Source of the DNA: a virus
Reading direction: 5' to 3' (one strand)
IMG/VR virus record: IMGVR_UViG_3300008266_008458
Location: 1-20,680 of that record
DNA: 20,680 bases
Shown here: positions 7,659 through 15,778 of the stretch, in pieces
Layout of the letters: each line of letters begins with the position of its first letter
Position numbering within the stretch: the stretch's first letter is position 1
Program-made: the position numbers and the translations under genes
The notes under the pieces: model-generated
What the model saw: only the letters and a program-made list of their open reading frames with translations
Told to the model about the DNA's origin: nothing
The model's database searches: none

Positions 7659-10556
7659 ATGGCAGTAACGAATCTTCTAAAGCAGCAAGTAGATCAACCA
7701 GTGTTTGAGTGGATGCGTTTTGCTCCAACAGCAACAATTGCAACTTCTGCTCTTGCAGCAAGCGATGATCTGGCGAGATATTTTTATTATGTTGTTGGTC
7801 AGGCATTATGGCGTTATGACACATATTCTGATTCGTGGCAAGAATGTGCTCCACCAAATACCGCTCCAGTTACTTTTACAGCAATGAAGTATTCTAAGTA
7901 TTCTGGTTATCGTGGTCATGTGATTTCTGCCACATCAACAACAATTCAAATGGGTGGATTTGGACCAAATAATAAAATGTTAATTGGATTGACAGTTCGT
8001 ATTATAGCAGGAAAGGGTGCTGGTCAGGAAAGAACAATCACAGATGTTGCCGATGCAGTAATTCATGATTTTGGAGTAATAACTAGTGCTGGTACTACAG
8101 AAATAAGCGATAATACAAAAAAATGGAGAGTCAATCAATGGGATGGATATACTTGTAGAATACCATATAATCCAGGATCACCACAGTTTCGTAAAATTCA
8201 ATATAACAGTCCCACAGTAGTTTATTTTTCCGATACTAACTGGCAAGCTATAGATTCATTTAATAATACAGGTTACTCCACTGTTTCTCCATTCAGCAGT
8301 ACAAACGCTGTATCTTCATCTACTGCTCACTATGTGATAGAATCCACAGTTGTTACTGTTAATTCTCCATGGGATGTTACACCAGATGAAAATTCCATAT
8401 ATCAGATTGTATCTGGTGGACTGTGGTTGTTTTCTTCAACAGCAGCAGCACCATTTTCATCTTTACAGTTCTATGATATTCTTACAGATTCTTGGTTCAC
8501 AAAAACTGCGATTGGTGGTTTATTAACAGCATCATTTGCTAATGAGGCATCATTAGAAAGAACTGGAGAAGTTGGAGGAGCATTTATCAGTGGTCTTACT
8601 GCCACATCTGGTGGAGATCTATCGCTTATTAATAGCGGTGCTACTATGACATACGACAGATGGGCAAACCATCAGTTGAGGATCACCGCAGGAAAGGGTG
8701 TTGGTCAAAAAAGAAGAATCGTCGGAAACACAGACACGACTTTCTTTGTCGAGCACAAGTGGGGAATAACAGCAGATAACACCTCGCAATATGCAGTCTA
8801 TCCAGATGTGGATAAACTCTGGGTTGTTGGTAATGTTAGCAGTACAGTTTGGCAATATTCAGTTGAAAGAGATTTATGGAGTAGTGGACATATTTCTGAT
8901 AGCGGAATTGCAAGAAATATATCAATCACATCGTATGCTGGTGCTTCATATGAAGCACCACATGAGGGTGTTGCTGCATCTGGTATCGTCTATAATGCAA
9001 ACGGTATTCTTACTGTTGCTGTAAATGCTGTTGGATCAAACTATGTTGTTGGTGATCTTGTCACCCTAAGCACTACTGGTTCTGGAGCACAGGCTTATGT
9101 GACAGGAGTAACTGCAAACGGAGCAGTAACATCTCTTCAATTGGCATCATCTGGAACCAACTATACCTCAGTAACAACAAGCAACACCACAGGTGGTTCT
9201 GGTACAAGTTTAACTATTAATGTCACTGTTGGTAAAGTAGGAAATGTTACCACAGCAATTAATCATGATTTTAGACATGGAGAATTTGTTACAATTGCTG
9301 GGTGTGCGACTGATACAACATTCAACGGCACATTCCAAGTTATTGGAACTGCTTCTATTACCACATTCTCAATAGCAAATCCGTCAGGAACCGCATCTCC
9401 AACGGCAGCATCTTCTCAATCGACATCCGTGCTTGTAGACGCTTCGCAGAACTGGAACACAAATGAACACACTGGTAAGATTCTTTATATTCTTTCTTCT
9501 GGTGCTTCTCCCACACTGACAGCAGCAAGGAAAATTGCATCAAATACTGTATCAACAATAACTGTTACTGGTTCATCTATAACAGCAGCAACAAATGGCA
9601 CAAGTAGATACTTAATAAGAGAACCCCGTGGATTTGGTTCGATGTGTACGAATAAGATCGCAAACAAGCGTGGCGATGGTTGGGCAACCTCTGGTACGGC
9701 AACGACACTTGTGGATACAACCAAAGATTGGAACAACAATCAGTGGATAAACTGCCGTGTGCGTGTTATGTGCGGAACAGGTGCGGGAAACGAATCGGTC
9801 ATAACGGCAAATACATCAAATACACTTACAGTTGCATCTTGGGGTGTTGCGACTCCAGATGCCACATCCAAGTATGAAATACTTGATTCGTTTGGAGTTG
9901 TTACAACTGGTGGTTCTGCTGTTGCAACAATTACAGATGCAAATAAGAACTGGACAACTAATATTCTTGCTGGAAAGCGTATTCGTATTGTAGCTGGAAC
10001 ATCAATCGGAACAGATACTATAATTAATTCAAATACAGCAACTGTAATAACAACCGCAATAACTCTTACAACAGATGCACTAGCTGCAAGTGGAACATTC
10101 TATGAAATATACGAAATTCCTGCTCGCTCAACTGCTTCTCAATTTGGTACAAATATTTGCTGGATATACAATAATTCCAACATTGATAATAAAGGAAGAT
10201 GGATGATATCCCCCCGTGCTGGTGCTTCAAATATTTTCGATATCTATGATATACCATCAAATACCTGGAAACTAGCACCAATTATTCCACCATTTACAAC
10301 TACTCTAACTACTGGTTCAATGTATGCGTATGACGGTGCTGATTCTTACTTCTTTACAAAAGATGCAACTAATCGTATTTACGAATTAGACTTAGATAAA
10401 TTTGTAGTTAATGCTTCAACAAGCATTCCATACGCTCATGGTACTGCTATTATTGGAAATAGAATGGAAATTGTTGAAACTGTAGACGGGTTGAAGTATC
10501 TCTATGTGATGCGCCATTCTGGTCAGGAAATGTGGCGTACACTCAAGTTCTGGTGA
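7659..10556 (+). CDS. Large tail-fibre/receptor-binding-like protein with Kelch-like and repeated beta modules
   Basis: 965 residues, the largest product here. Kelch-like strands ('LWxYDxxxDSW') occur at about 43-65 (ALWRYDTYSDSW), 253-285 (GLWLFSS...YDILTDSW), 386-410 (KLWVVGN...YSVERDLW), 847-878 (FDIYDIPSNTWKLAP), 885-915 and 944-963, which suggests a beta-propeller-like platform. Inserted between them is a module of about 60 residues, 'W..N....RI.AG.G.G....I..NT..T..V...W....D.TS.Y.I', at 322-381, 682-742 and, more diverged, 97-165, 588-654 and 748-819. Residues 443-525 form a 'GSNYVVGDLVTL...GAVTSLQLASSGTNY' unit and 536-584 an 'HDFRHGEFVTIAG...FNGTFQV' unit, both widespread in phage fibres. 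AGGATA lies 9 bases before the ATG. Binding to a host glycan is plausible but inferred. Confidence 0.68.
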   Translation: MAVTNLLKQQVDQPVFEWMRFAPTATIATSALAASDDLARYFYYVVGQALWRYDTYSDSWQECAPPNTAPVTFTAMKYSKYSGYRGHVISATSTTIQMGGFGPNNKMLIGLTVRIIAGKGAGQERTITDVADAVIHDFGVITSAGTTEISDNTKKWRVNQWDGYTCRIPYNPGSPQFRKIQYNSPTVVYFSDTNWQAIDSFNNTGYSTVSPFSSTNAVSSSTAHYVIESTVVTVNSPWDVTPDENSIYQIVSGGLWLFSSTAAAPFSSLQFYDILTDSWFTKTAIGGLLTASFANEASLERTGEVGGAFISGLTATSGGDLSLINSGATMTYDRWANHQLRITAGKGVGQKRRIVGNTDTTFFVEHKWGITADNTSQYAVYPDVDKLWVVGNVSSTVWQYSVERDLWSSGHISDSGIARNISITSYAGASYEAPHEGVAASGIVYNANGILTVAVNAVGSNYVVGDLVTLSTTGSGAQAYVTGVTANGAVTSLQLASSGTNYTSVTTSNTTGGSGTSLTINVTVGKVGNVTTAINHDFRHGEFVTIAGCATDTTFNGTFQVIGTASITTFSIANPSGTASPTAASSQSTSVLVDASQNWNTNEHTGKILYILSSGASPTLTAARKIASNTVSTITVTGSSITAATNGTSRYLIREPRGFGSMCTNKIANKRGDGWATSGTATTLVDTTKDWNNNQWINCRVRVMCGTGAGNESVITANTSNTLTVASWGVATPDATSKYEILDSFGVVTTGGSAVATITDANKNWTTNILAGKRIRIVAGTSIGTDTIINSNTATVITTAITLTTDALAASGTFYEIYEIPARSTASQFGTNICWIYNNSNIDNKGRWMISPRAGASNIFDIYDIPSNTWKLAPIIPPFTTTLTTGSMYAYDGADSYFFTKDATNRIYELDLDKFVVNASTSIPYAHGTAIIGNRMEIVETVDGLKYLYVMRHSGQEMWRTLKFW

Positions 10557-10571
10557 TAATAGGAGAATAAC

Positions 10572-10883
10572 ATGGCATTAGAAAAACAAATTTATACGGA
10601 TGAAAATACTGGAGTTTCAGCAACATATTGGATCATATGTGATCTTTATGGTGATTGGAAAGATAAAAAAATGTTCATCAAACTATGTGGATACATTTCT
10701 GCACAGGCAAGAGCAGAGGGCAGAAAAGAAGTTTTAGAGAGATCATATACACTTAGCGGAGATATGTTTGATATTTATTTCTCTCCAGCAGCAATGAGTC
10801 CAGAAGGAGTTAATGTTGTGACTCAAGGTTATTTGTATGTAAAAGGTCATGCACCAGATTTTATTGACGCAGTTGATGTTTAA
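10572..10883 (+). CDS. Small structural-block protein, function unknown
   Basis: 103 residues, no family I can name with certainty. The start has a strong AGGAG site 7 bases upstream, and the gene lies 15 bases after the large fibre gene. The sequence runs YWIICDLYGDWKDKKMFIKLCGYIS (19-43), then a charged helix (AQARAEGRKEVLERSY, 44-59), then beta sequence ending in GYLYVKGHAPDFIDAVDV. It resembles small beta proteins found between fibre genes in T4-like phages of marine bacteria. No signal peptide or membrane helix. Candidate roles are a fibre connector, cap or chaperone; the evidence is position only. Confidence 0.5.
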   Translation: MALEKQIYTDENTGVSATYWIICDLYGDWKDKKMFIKLCGYISAQARAEGRKEVLERSYTLSGDMFDIYFSPAAMSPEGVNVVTQGYLYVKGHAPDFIDAVDV

Positions 10884-10902
10884 TAAAAAAAAGGAATAAT
10901 AA

Positions 10903-11334
10903 ATGCCAGCATCAAGATACGATATTCAAGCAGATCAGGGTTCAACATTTAAACTTCATTTAAATTACAAGTATAAAGGTGGAACTGGTATTAATCTTGC
11001 TAACTTTACTGGAGCAATTCAAGTTAGAAGATCAGCGAAAGATTCTGGAGTTCTTTTATTTTTTACTGATTCTGGTTTAACTGGTGGTGGAATAACTGGT
11101 GAATTTACTGTTGGATTGGATGGTATTGCTGGTATTGGTGGAATAAGTTTCAATACTTCAATTTCTGGAGGAACTGGATTTACTGGTGGAATTTTAATTA
11201 AAGCAGATGCAAACACTATGAAAAATATTCCAGCAGGAAAGCATTTCTATGATTTTGAATTAACAAACACACTTGGAGAAGTTCAAAGACTTATTGAAGG
11301 AACATTTGAAGTAAATAGAGAAATTACGAGATAA
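10903..11334 (+). CDS. Phage structural protein with '[18 protein letters not shown]' N-terminal domain
   Basis: 143 residues. The N-terminus ([20 protein letters not shown], then [15 protein letters not shown]) matches a small immunoglobulin-like beta domain that I recall at the N-terminus of baseplate and fibre proteins (BppU-like or cyanophage structural proteins). The C-terminal [33 protein letters not shown] is typical of the same domain. The middle is unusually Gly/Ile-rich ([24 protein letters not shown]). AAGGA lies 8 bases upstream of the ATG. The next gene begins 2 bases after the stop. It is probably an adaptor between fibre or baseplate parts; assignment rests on pattern memory, not a search. 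Confidence 0.6.
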   Translation: MPASRYDIQADQGSTFKLHLNYKYKGGTGINLANFTGAIQVRRSAKDSGVLLFFTDSGLTGGGITGEFTVGLDGIAGIGGISFNTSISGGTGFTGGILIKADANTMKNIPAGKHFYDFELTNTLGEVQRLIEGTFEVNREITR

Positions 11335-11336
11335 AG

Positions 11337-12260
11337 ATGTCAAATCCGAATGATCTGGCAACTATAATAATCACAACATTCAGTGATGCTGGATCTGGTT
11401 CTATTTCTATAACTGATAATTCTCAGCCAACAAATATTATAGTTAATAATACAACTGAAGCTGAAATATTTGTAACTCCAAATTTAACAACAAATACTGT
11501 AATAGAAAAAGCAACAGAAGCAGCAGTTTTGTATGTTTCTGCTCCTGGAGTTGCTTTGGCTGGACCACAGGGTATTCAGGGTATTCAGGGTCTAGTTGGC
11601 CCAACGGGACCAACAGGCCCACAGGGAATTCAAGGTCCAACAGGACCAACTGGAGAGAGTGGTTTTGTTGGGGGAACTGGACCAACAGGTCCAACTGGAC
11701 CTCAAGGAATTCCAGGAATATCTGGTTATGGTTATACTGGTGCTCAAGTTATAGGGGAATATCTTTATATCTCACAAGTCGATCCTAATGGGATTGTAGG
11801 TTCTCTTTATTCTATCGGATATGTTAGAGGAAATACTGGCGCAGATTCAACTGTGGCTGGTCCAACTGGGGCTACTGGTCCAACAGGACCACGGGGAAAT
11901 ACTGGAGCAACAGGAGAATATTATTTCACATCAACGACAGGTGTATCTTTAAACATTTCTGGATTAACTCATAATTTTTTTGTAGATTTAATTACAACTA
12001 ATTTATCAACAAGAACTAACGCAGCCTCATCAGATTTTCTATTAATACAGAGTAAAGATTCTGGTTCCACTGCTCAAAGAGTTACTGTTCAAACTTTATT
12101 AAATATTCCAGTAGTATCTGATGCACCAGGACTAATAACTAATCTCGAAACTAGTTTATTTTTGTTTTACGATACAGGCGACGAAACAGAAAAATCTGCA
12201 TCATTGAATACTGTAAAAAACGCAATAATAGAAGTAATCGATGGTGGAGAGTATTCCTAA
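11337..12260 (+). CDS. Second collagen-like fibre protein
   Basis: 307 residues. An N-terminal beta domain (1-68) contains [15 protein letters not shown] and ends in [17 protein letters not shown], nearly the same junction as in the collagen-like gene at 5950. A Gly-X-Y rod covers about 76-129 ([13 protein letters not shown]). A non-collagen insert (130-163) is followed by a short second rod (164-193, [16 protein letters not shown]). The C-terminal domain (about 195-307) is not collagen-like: [39 protein letters not shown], ending in [14 protein letters not shown], which resembles the end of many fibre modules. The two rods are much shorter than those of the first gene. The ribosome site is weak, so translation may depend on coupling with the gene just upstream. 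Confidence 0.75.
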   Translation: MSNPNDLATIIITTFSDAGSGSISITDNSQPTNIIVNNTTEAEIFVTPNLTTNTVIEKATEAAVLYVSAPGVALAGPQGIQGIQGLVGPTGPTGPQGIQGPTGPTGESGFVGGTGPTGPTGPQGIPGISGYGYTGAQVIGEYLYISQVDPNGIVGSLYSIGYVRGNTGADSTVAGPTGATGPTGPRGNTGATGEYYFTSTTGVSLNISGLTHNFFVDLITTNLSTRTNAASSDFLLIQSKDSGSTAQRVTVQTLLNIPVVSDAPGLITNLETSLFLFYDTGDETEKSASLNTVKNAIIEVIDGGEYS

Positions 12261-12278
12261 ATATAAAAAGAGGTAATC

Positions 12279-14279
12279 GTGTCGATAATAAGATTTAAAA
12301 GAGGAACAACAGGACCAACTGGTTTAACACTCGGTGAACCAGCGTGGGATTACGCAAACAATAGATTTTTTATTGGTGTAACATCAGAAGCCATCTGGGT
12401 TGGTGCTCAGATTGATGGATCTACTGGTCTTGGTACAAGTCAACTTAAAATTCCAACACAAAATGCGGTTAAGCAATATGTTGATGCAAGAAGTGGTGTA
12501 GTTTCTGTTAATGGTCAAACTGGTGCAGTTACTATTTCAGTTTCTGGTGGTGGTGTCAGCAGCTTTAACGGACTCACTGGTGCTGTTCAAGGTGTTTCTT
12601 CCGTTAATGGTGCTACTGGTGCGATTACAAATGTTGCTCGTATAAATGAAGGTAATACATTCTCCGTTCGTCAAGTCATGAATGCTGGTGCTACCATGAC
12701 AACACTTTATGTGTCAAATGGTATTACTTTTAATGGAACAAGGTTTGAATTGAAAAACAATTCATCGCCAACAATTATTGGTACAAATACAAGCACAAAT
12801 AATTTAATTCTTCGTGGAAATAATAGTTCCGCTGTGACTCCAGCAGATGCAATTATCAATCTAAGAGGTGGAGATCTAGATACTCCAACATATGGAGAAA
12901 TAGATCTATTTGCTAGTGTTGGTAGAGTGAACATTAATACTGCAACATTTGGAGTTACTGCAAATCAATTATTAGAAGGAACATTAATTGTAACTCGTCT
13001 TGGAACATTTTATGAAGGTATCACAGCATCTGGTGCTACACTCAATGGAAATGTTGCTATATCAGGAACTCTAAGAACAACAGGTCTTGGAACATTTACT
13101 GGTGGAATCACAACAAATGGATTTACTGCATCAACCGTAAATGCAGTCTCATCTGTAGTGACTCCAGCAGTTTCCACACCAGTAGTAAATGCAAGTAATC
13201 TTGCACTTACATCAGTAAATGAAACTGAGGTTGTTCCTGGTGTTCTCTATACTGGTGGAGAAATAAATGTAACTGCTAAAAATAAAATAGCATTTACTGT
13301 TGGATCTGGCAGTAATACGGTTCCTTATCCAGTTCTAAGTTTCACAAATTCAAATACAAACGCAGCGGCAGATATAACATTTACCACACTAGGTGGAGAT
13401 ATAGAAATGTCTGCTGCTGGTGGAATTGTATTTAATCCAGTAACTTATGTGAATATGGCAGACGGTGTTCTTTATGTTGATGATACGAACAATAGAGTTG
13501 GTGTAAATACAACATCACCTTCTGTTCCACTTGATGTTGTTGGTGCTATGAATGTTTCTGGACTTGGATCATTTGCAGCTGGAATATCTGGAACAAATGG
13601 AATAACTTTTAATAACGCAACAGTTTATATTTTTAACTCAGGGGCAGTTGATCCACTATTCGTTCAGCATTCAACATCTGGATCTGTGAAAATTGCAACT
13701 ACAGGTCAGGCAAGACAAGGTTCTATAAGATTTGGAAATAGCGCAACATCTACAAATAATAATTTCATGCAGAGTGTAGATGGAACTTTAACTTTTTATC
13801 AGGGATTCAGTAATACTGGATCAAATATGTTGAATTTTAATGCAACAACATTGAATGTTTCTCCAACAATAACAGGAGCAACATTTAGTGGTTTGATTAG
13901 ATCAACTGCTGGAATCTGTGCAAATGCTGGAGTCACTGTTGGTGCTCATGTAAGTTCCGAGAGTGGTTATAGAATCACATCAGGCGCAATAAGAACACTA
14001 ACAGGAACAACTTATACATTCTTGACTACAGATGATGGTAAAATTATAACCAGTTCAAATTCATCAAACCAAATATTTACAGTACCCACTGGGCTTCCTG
14101 TTGGATTCAACTGTACAGTTATTCAATTGGGAAATGCTCCAGTAGGATTTTTAGGTGCTTCTGGTGTGACACTGAATAGTTTTGCTGGAAAAACATTTAC
14201 AGCAGGACCACATGCTGCGGTTAGTATAATAGAATACGCAACAAATATAGTAAATATTTCTGGTGGATTGACAACATGA
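12279..14279 (+). CDS. Tail-fibre protein with Mtd_N-like N-terminus and conserved fibre-tip domain
   Basis: 666 residues, GTG start with an AGAGGTA ribosome site 5 bases upstream. The N-terminus (RFKRGTTGPTGLTLGEPAWD, then NNRFFIGVTSEAIWVG) follows the 'F.RGT...GE.A.D...N.LyiG' pattern of the Mtd N-terminal attachment domain. Residues about 74-118 hold three VNGxTGAV linkers (VSVNGQTGAV, SFNGLTGAVQ, VNGATGAI). The middle is a long beta-helix-like region with alternating 'SGLGTF..GI' and 'TLYVSNGITFNG' units. The C-terminus (about 580-666) has TGTTYTFLTTDDGKIIT, VPTGLPVGFNCTVIQLG and GVTLNSFAGKTFTAGPHAAVSII, a conserved receptor-facing tip found in many phage fibres. The stop overlaps the next start as ATGA. 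Confidence 0.75.
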   Translation: MSIIRFKRGTTGPTGLTLGEPAWDYANNRFFIGVTSEAIWVGAQIDGSTGLGTSQLKIPTQNAVKQYVDARSGVVSVNGQTGAVTISVSGGGVSSFNGLTGAVQGVSSVNGATGAITNVARINEGNTFSVRQVMNAGATMTTLYVSNGITFNGTRFELKNNSSPTIIGTNTSTNNLILRGNNSSAVTPADAIINLRGGDLDTPTYGEIDLFASVGRVNINTATFGVTANQLLEGTLIVTRLGTFYEGITASGATLNGNVAISGTLRTTGLGTFTGGITTNGFTASTVNAVSSVVTPAVSTPVVNASNLALTSVNETEVVPGVLYTGGEINVTAKNKIAFTVGSGSNTVPYPVLSFTNSNTNAAADITFTTLGGDIEMSAAGGIVFNPVTYVNMADGVLYVDDTNNRVGVNTTSPSVPLDVVGAMNVSGLGSFAAGISGTNGITFNNATVYIFNSGAVDPLFVQHSTSGSVKIATTGQARQGSIRFGNSATSTNNNFMQSVDGTLTFYQGFSNTGSNMLNFNATTLNVSPTITGATFSGLIRSTAGICANAGVTVGAHVSSESGYRITSGAIRTLTGTTYTFLTTDDGKIITSSNSSNQIFTVPTGLPVGFNCTVIQLGNAPVGFLGASGVTLNSFAGKTFTAGPHAAVSIIEYATNIVNISGGLTT

Positions 14280-14656
14280 TTCCTAGTTTTAAACCTGGTA
14301 TTTTATCTTCAAATATAATTCGTGCTGCTGGTGGTGGTGGAGGTGGTAGTGATGTAACCCCAAATGCCGTGAATTGGATTGAAAGTACAAGCAATTCACT
14401 GGTGGCAACAAGCAATCAGCAAACCATCACGGGAATTGCATCTTATATAAAAAATTCTGGTTCTGCCATCGATGTGCAGAATCCTGCTGCATTTCCCGCT
14501 GTAGAATATGCAGATGTTTCTATTGTTAATGGGGATATATTGGAATTTAGGTTAGATGGAACTGGTAATTCTCAACAGGGCATATTCAATATTACGAATT
14601 TGAGTGATGGAAACACGCTGTTGGATACCGTAACATTGAATGTTCTTGGAGTATAA
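14276..14656 (+). CDS. Glycine-rich small structural protein, possible fibre-tip adhesin
   Basis: 126 residues. The start overlaps the fibre gene's stop (ATGA), so the two are translationally coupled. A six-glycine run (RAAGGGGGGSDV, about 17-28) separates a short N-terminus from a beta domain (NWIESTSNSLVATSNQQTI, DVQNPAAFPAVEYADVSIVNGDILEF) ending in DTVTLNVLGV. Glycine runs in a small protein just downstream of a fibre gene recall the adhesin/chaperone gene that follows the long tail fibre in T-even phages (gp38), but the poly-Gly pattern is too short to claim that. The domain could equally be a beta-sandwich decoration. G+C rises after about 14340, another sign of mosaicism. Confidence 0.5.
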   Translation: MIPSFKPGILSSNIIRAAGGGGGGSDVTPNAVNWIESTSNSLVATSNQQTITGIASYIKNSGSAIDVQNPAAFPAVEYADVSIVNGDILEFRLDGTGNSQQGIFNITNLSDGNTLLDTVTLNVLGV

Positions 14657-14659
14657 TTT

Positions 14660-14797
14660 ATGCCACTAAACTTCACCGATACACCCACAGCAAATCTATA
14701 CCAGTGGTTCCAACTGAGAGTAGCACTGAACGATGTGGAATGGATTGTCGATGTCGAAGAGTGGGAACAAGCACACGATCTTTACATGGCGATGTAA
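14660..14797 (+). CDS. Short acidic protein, function unknown (45 residues)
   Basis: The ATG at 14660 has GGAG 8 bases upstream and lies 3 bases after the previous stop, so it reads as the last gene of the late block. The 45-residue product begins MPLNFTDTPTANLYQWFQLR and continues with a Trp- and acid-rich segment (EWIVDVEEWEQAHDLY). It is compact, soluble and predicted mostly helical. No known family is recognised. Good ribosome site, tight spacing and higher G+C than the flanking non-coding sequence support a real gene. The following 65 bases hold a weak hairpin (14802-14816) and the early promoter. Confidence 0.5.
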   Translation: MPLNFTDTPTANLYQWFQLRVALNDVEWIVDVEEWEQAHDLYMAM

Positions 14798-14828
14798 AAT
14801 AATCTAAAGACTAGATATTTAAATTAAA

Positions 14829-14857
14829 TTGACTTTAAGATATAAAAATGGTATAAT
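14829..14857 (+). promoter_or_regulatory. Sigma-70 promoter with extended -10, driving dut operon
   Basis: TTGACT (14829-14834), 17-base spacer, TATAAT (14852-14857) preceded by TGG, i.e. a TGnTATAAT extended -10. The predicted start, 7 bases after the -10, falls at about 14864, on the ATG of the dUTPase gene (14863). The transcript would be leaderless or nearly so. This is a host-polymerase (early or middle) promoter. Confidence 0.85.
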
Positions 14858-14862
14858 AAATT

Positions 14863-15381
14863 ATGCAACCTGAATTAAAAATATACAAAAGAAATGCAAA
14901 TGTAAAAGGAATAGCCTGGGGTTCGGCAAGTGCTGCTTGTTTTGATATTTCAGCAAACATAGCCTTTCAATCATCATTGAAGATGTATACTAAATCAAAT
15001 AAATTTGTTGAAGTATTGGCATCTAATGATGATATTGGATCTTATGTTGATATTCCAGCAGAGTGGAGAATTTTAGTCTCAACTGGAATGTTTTTTGATA
15101 TTCCTAAAGACCATGCGATAAAAGTTTATCCAAGATCTGGTCTTTCAACGAGATTGGGATTGAATCTTATAAATTGTGTTGGTATAATCGATGAAGACTA
15201 TACTGACGAACTTTTTATTCCATTGTATAACAATTCGCAAGAGAAGGTTAGAATTTATCATGGAGATAGAATTGCACAGGGTGAATTGGCTAAAGTTGAA
15301 AGGCCAATCATCACATATATAAATGAAAGCCCACAAAGAAAAGGAAATCGTGAAGGTGGGTTTGGATCTACAGGAGTATAA
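14863..15381 (+). CDS. dut: dUTPase (dUTP diphosphatase)
   Basis: 172 residues with the five motifs of trimeric dUTPases in order. Motif 1 is ASAACFDI (22-29), motif 2 YPRSGLSTRLGLNL (89-102), motif 3 GIIDEDYTDEL (107-117) with the catalytic Asp110, motif 4 GDRIAQGEL (134-142), and motif 5 RKGNREGGFGSTGV (159-172), the C-terminal flap over the active site. The enzyme splits dUTP to dUMP and PPi, which keeps uracil out of phage DNA and feeds dTMP synthesis. The glycine usual in motif 1 (AGxD) is replaced by Cys26, and an insertion of about 25 residues (KMYTKSNKFVEVLASNDDIG) separates motif 1 from motif 2. It is the first gene of an early operon with the DUF1599 gene and DNA polymerase. The promoter lies so close that the ATG is at or next to the transcription start. 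Confidence 0.93.
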   Translation: MQPELKIYKRNANVKGIAWGSASAACFDISANIAFQSSLKMYTKSNKFVEVLASNDDIGSYVDIPAEWRILVSTGMFFDIPKDHAIKVYPRSGLSTRLGLNLINCVGIIDEDYTDELFIPLYNNSQEKVRIYHGDRIAQGELAKVERPIITYINESPQRKGNREGGFGSTGV

Positions 15382-15382
15382 G

Positions 15383-15778
15383 ATGAAGCGTGAAGAATTA
15401 TTTAAAATTCATAAAGATTTATGCCATTCAGCATTGAATTTGATGCAGAAAAAAAATACAGATTATGCTGGCAAAAAAGGAACAGAGCCATTTGCCAATT
15501 TTACAAGAGCCGAATCGATGGGAATAACAACTACTGAAAAGGGTATGTTGGTGAGAATGGTTGATAAGATTAGCCGTTTATCATCATTTACCGATTCTGG
15601 AACATTTACTGTGGAGGATGAAAAACTTGAAGATACAATCCTTGATGTTATCAATTATTCTATACTTTTCTACGCCTATATTCAAGACAAAAAAAATATG
15701 TCAAACAATCAGTTGGAACTTCCGTTTGACATTGTTATAATGAACAAGGAATCCAATAGTCCATCTGGAAGTGATTGA
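15383..15778 (+). CDS. DUF1599 / nucleotide-modification-associated (MazG-like) protein
   Basis: 131 residues from the ATG at 15383, which has AGGAG 6 bases upstream; a longer frame upstream lies inside dut. KKNTDYAG (23-30), EPFANF (35-40), RMVDKISR (58-65) and EDTILDVINYS (83-93) are the conserved blocks of DUF1599, an all-alpha fold related to MazG and dimeric dUTPases, with Glu/Asp residues placed to bind Mg2+. The family is frequent in phages and has been grouped with nucleotide-modification genes; its exact substrate is not settled. Its position between dUTPase and DNA polymerase suggests work on nucleotide pools. The last residues (SPSGSD) form a hydrophilic tail. The stop codon overlaps the polymerase start as TGATG. 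Confidence 0.8.
   Translation: MKREELFKIHKDLCHSALNLMQKKNTDYAGKKGTEPFANFTRAESMGITTTEKGMLVRMVDKISRLSSFTDSGTFTVEDEKLEDTILDVINYSILFYAYIQDKKNMSNNQLELPFDIVIMNKESNSPSGSD

Noticed and set aside
14802-14816. Hairpin ATCTA/TAGAT as terminator of the late block
   Set aside because: Only 5 AT-rich pairs and no proper U-tract; too weak to call, though it lies in a suitable place.
4881-15330. TATAAAT-like sites inside genes (near 4880, 5101, 6286, 6903, 12636, 15317)
   Set aside because: None is a full TATAAATA and all lie within coding sequence away from start codons; expected by chance in AT-rich DNA.
15775-15777. TTG start for DNA polymerase
   Set aside because: The ATG at 15778 overlaps the previous stop as TGATG and gives the usual MNxF-type start; TTG adds one residue only.
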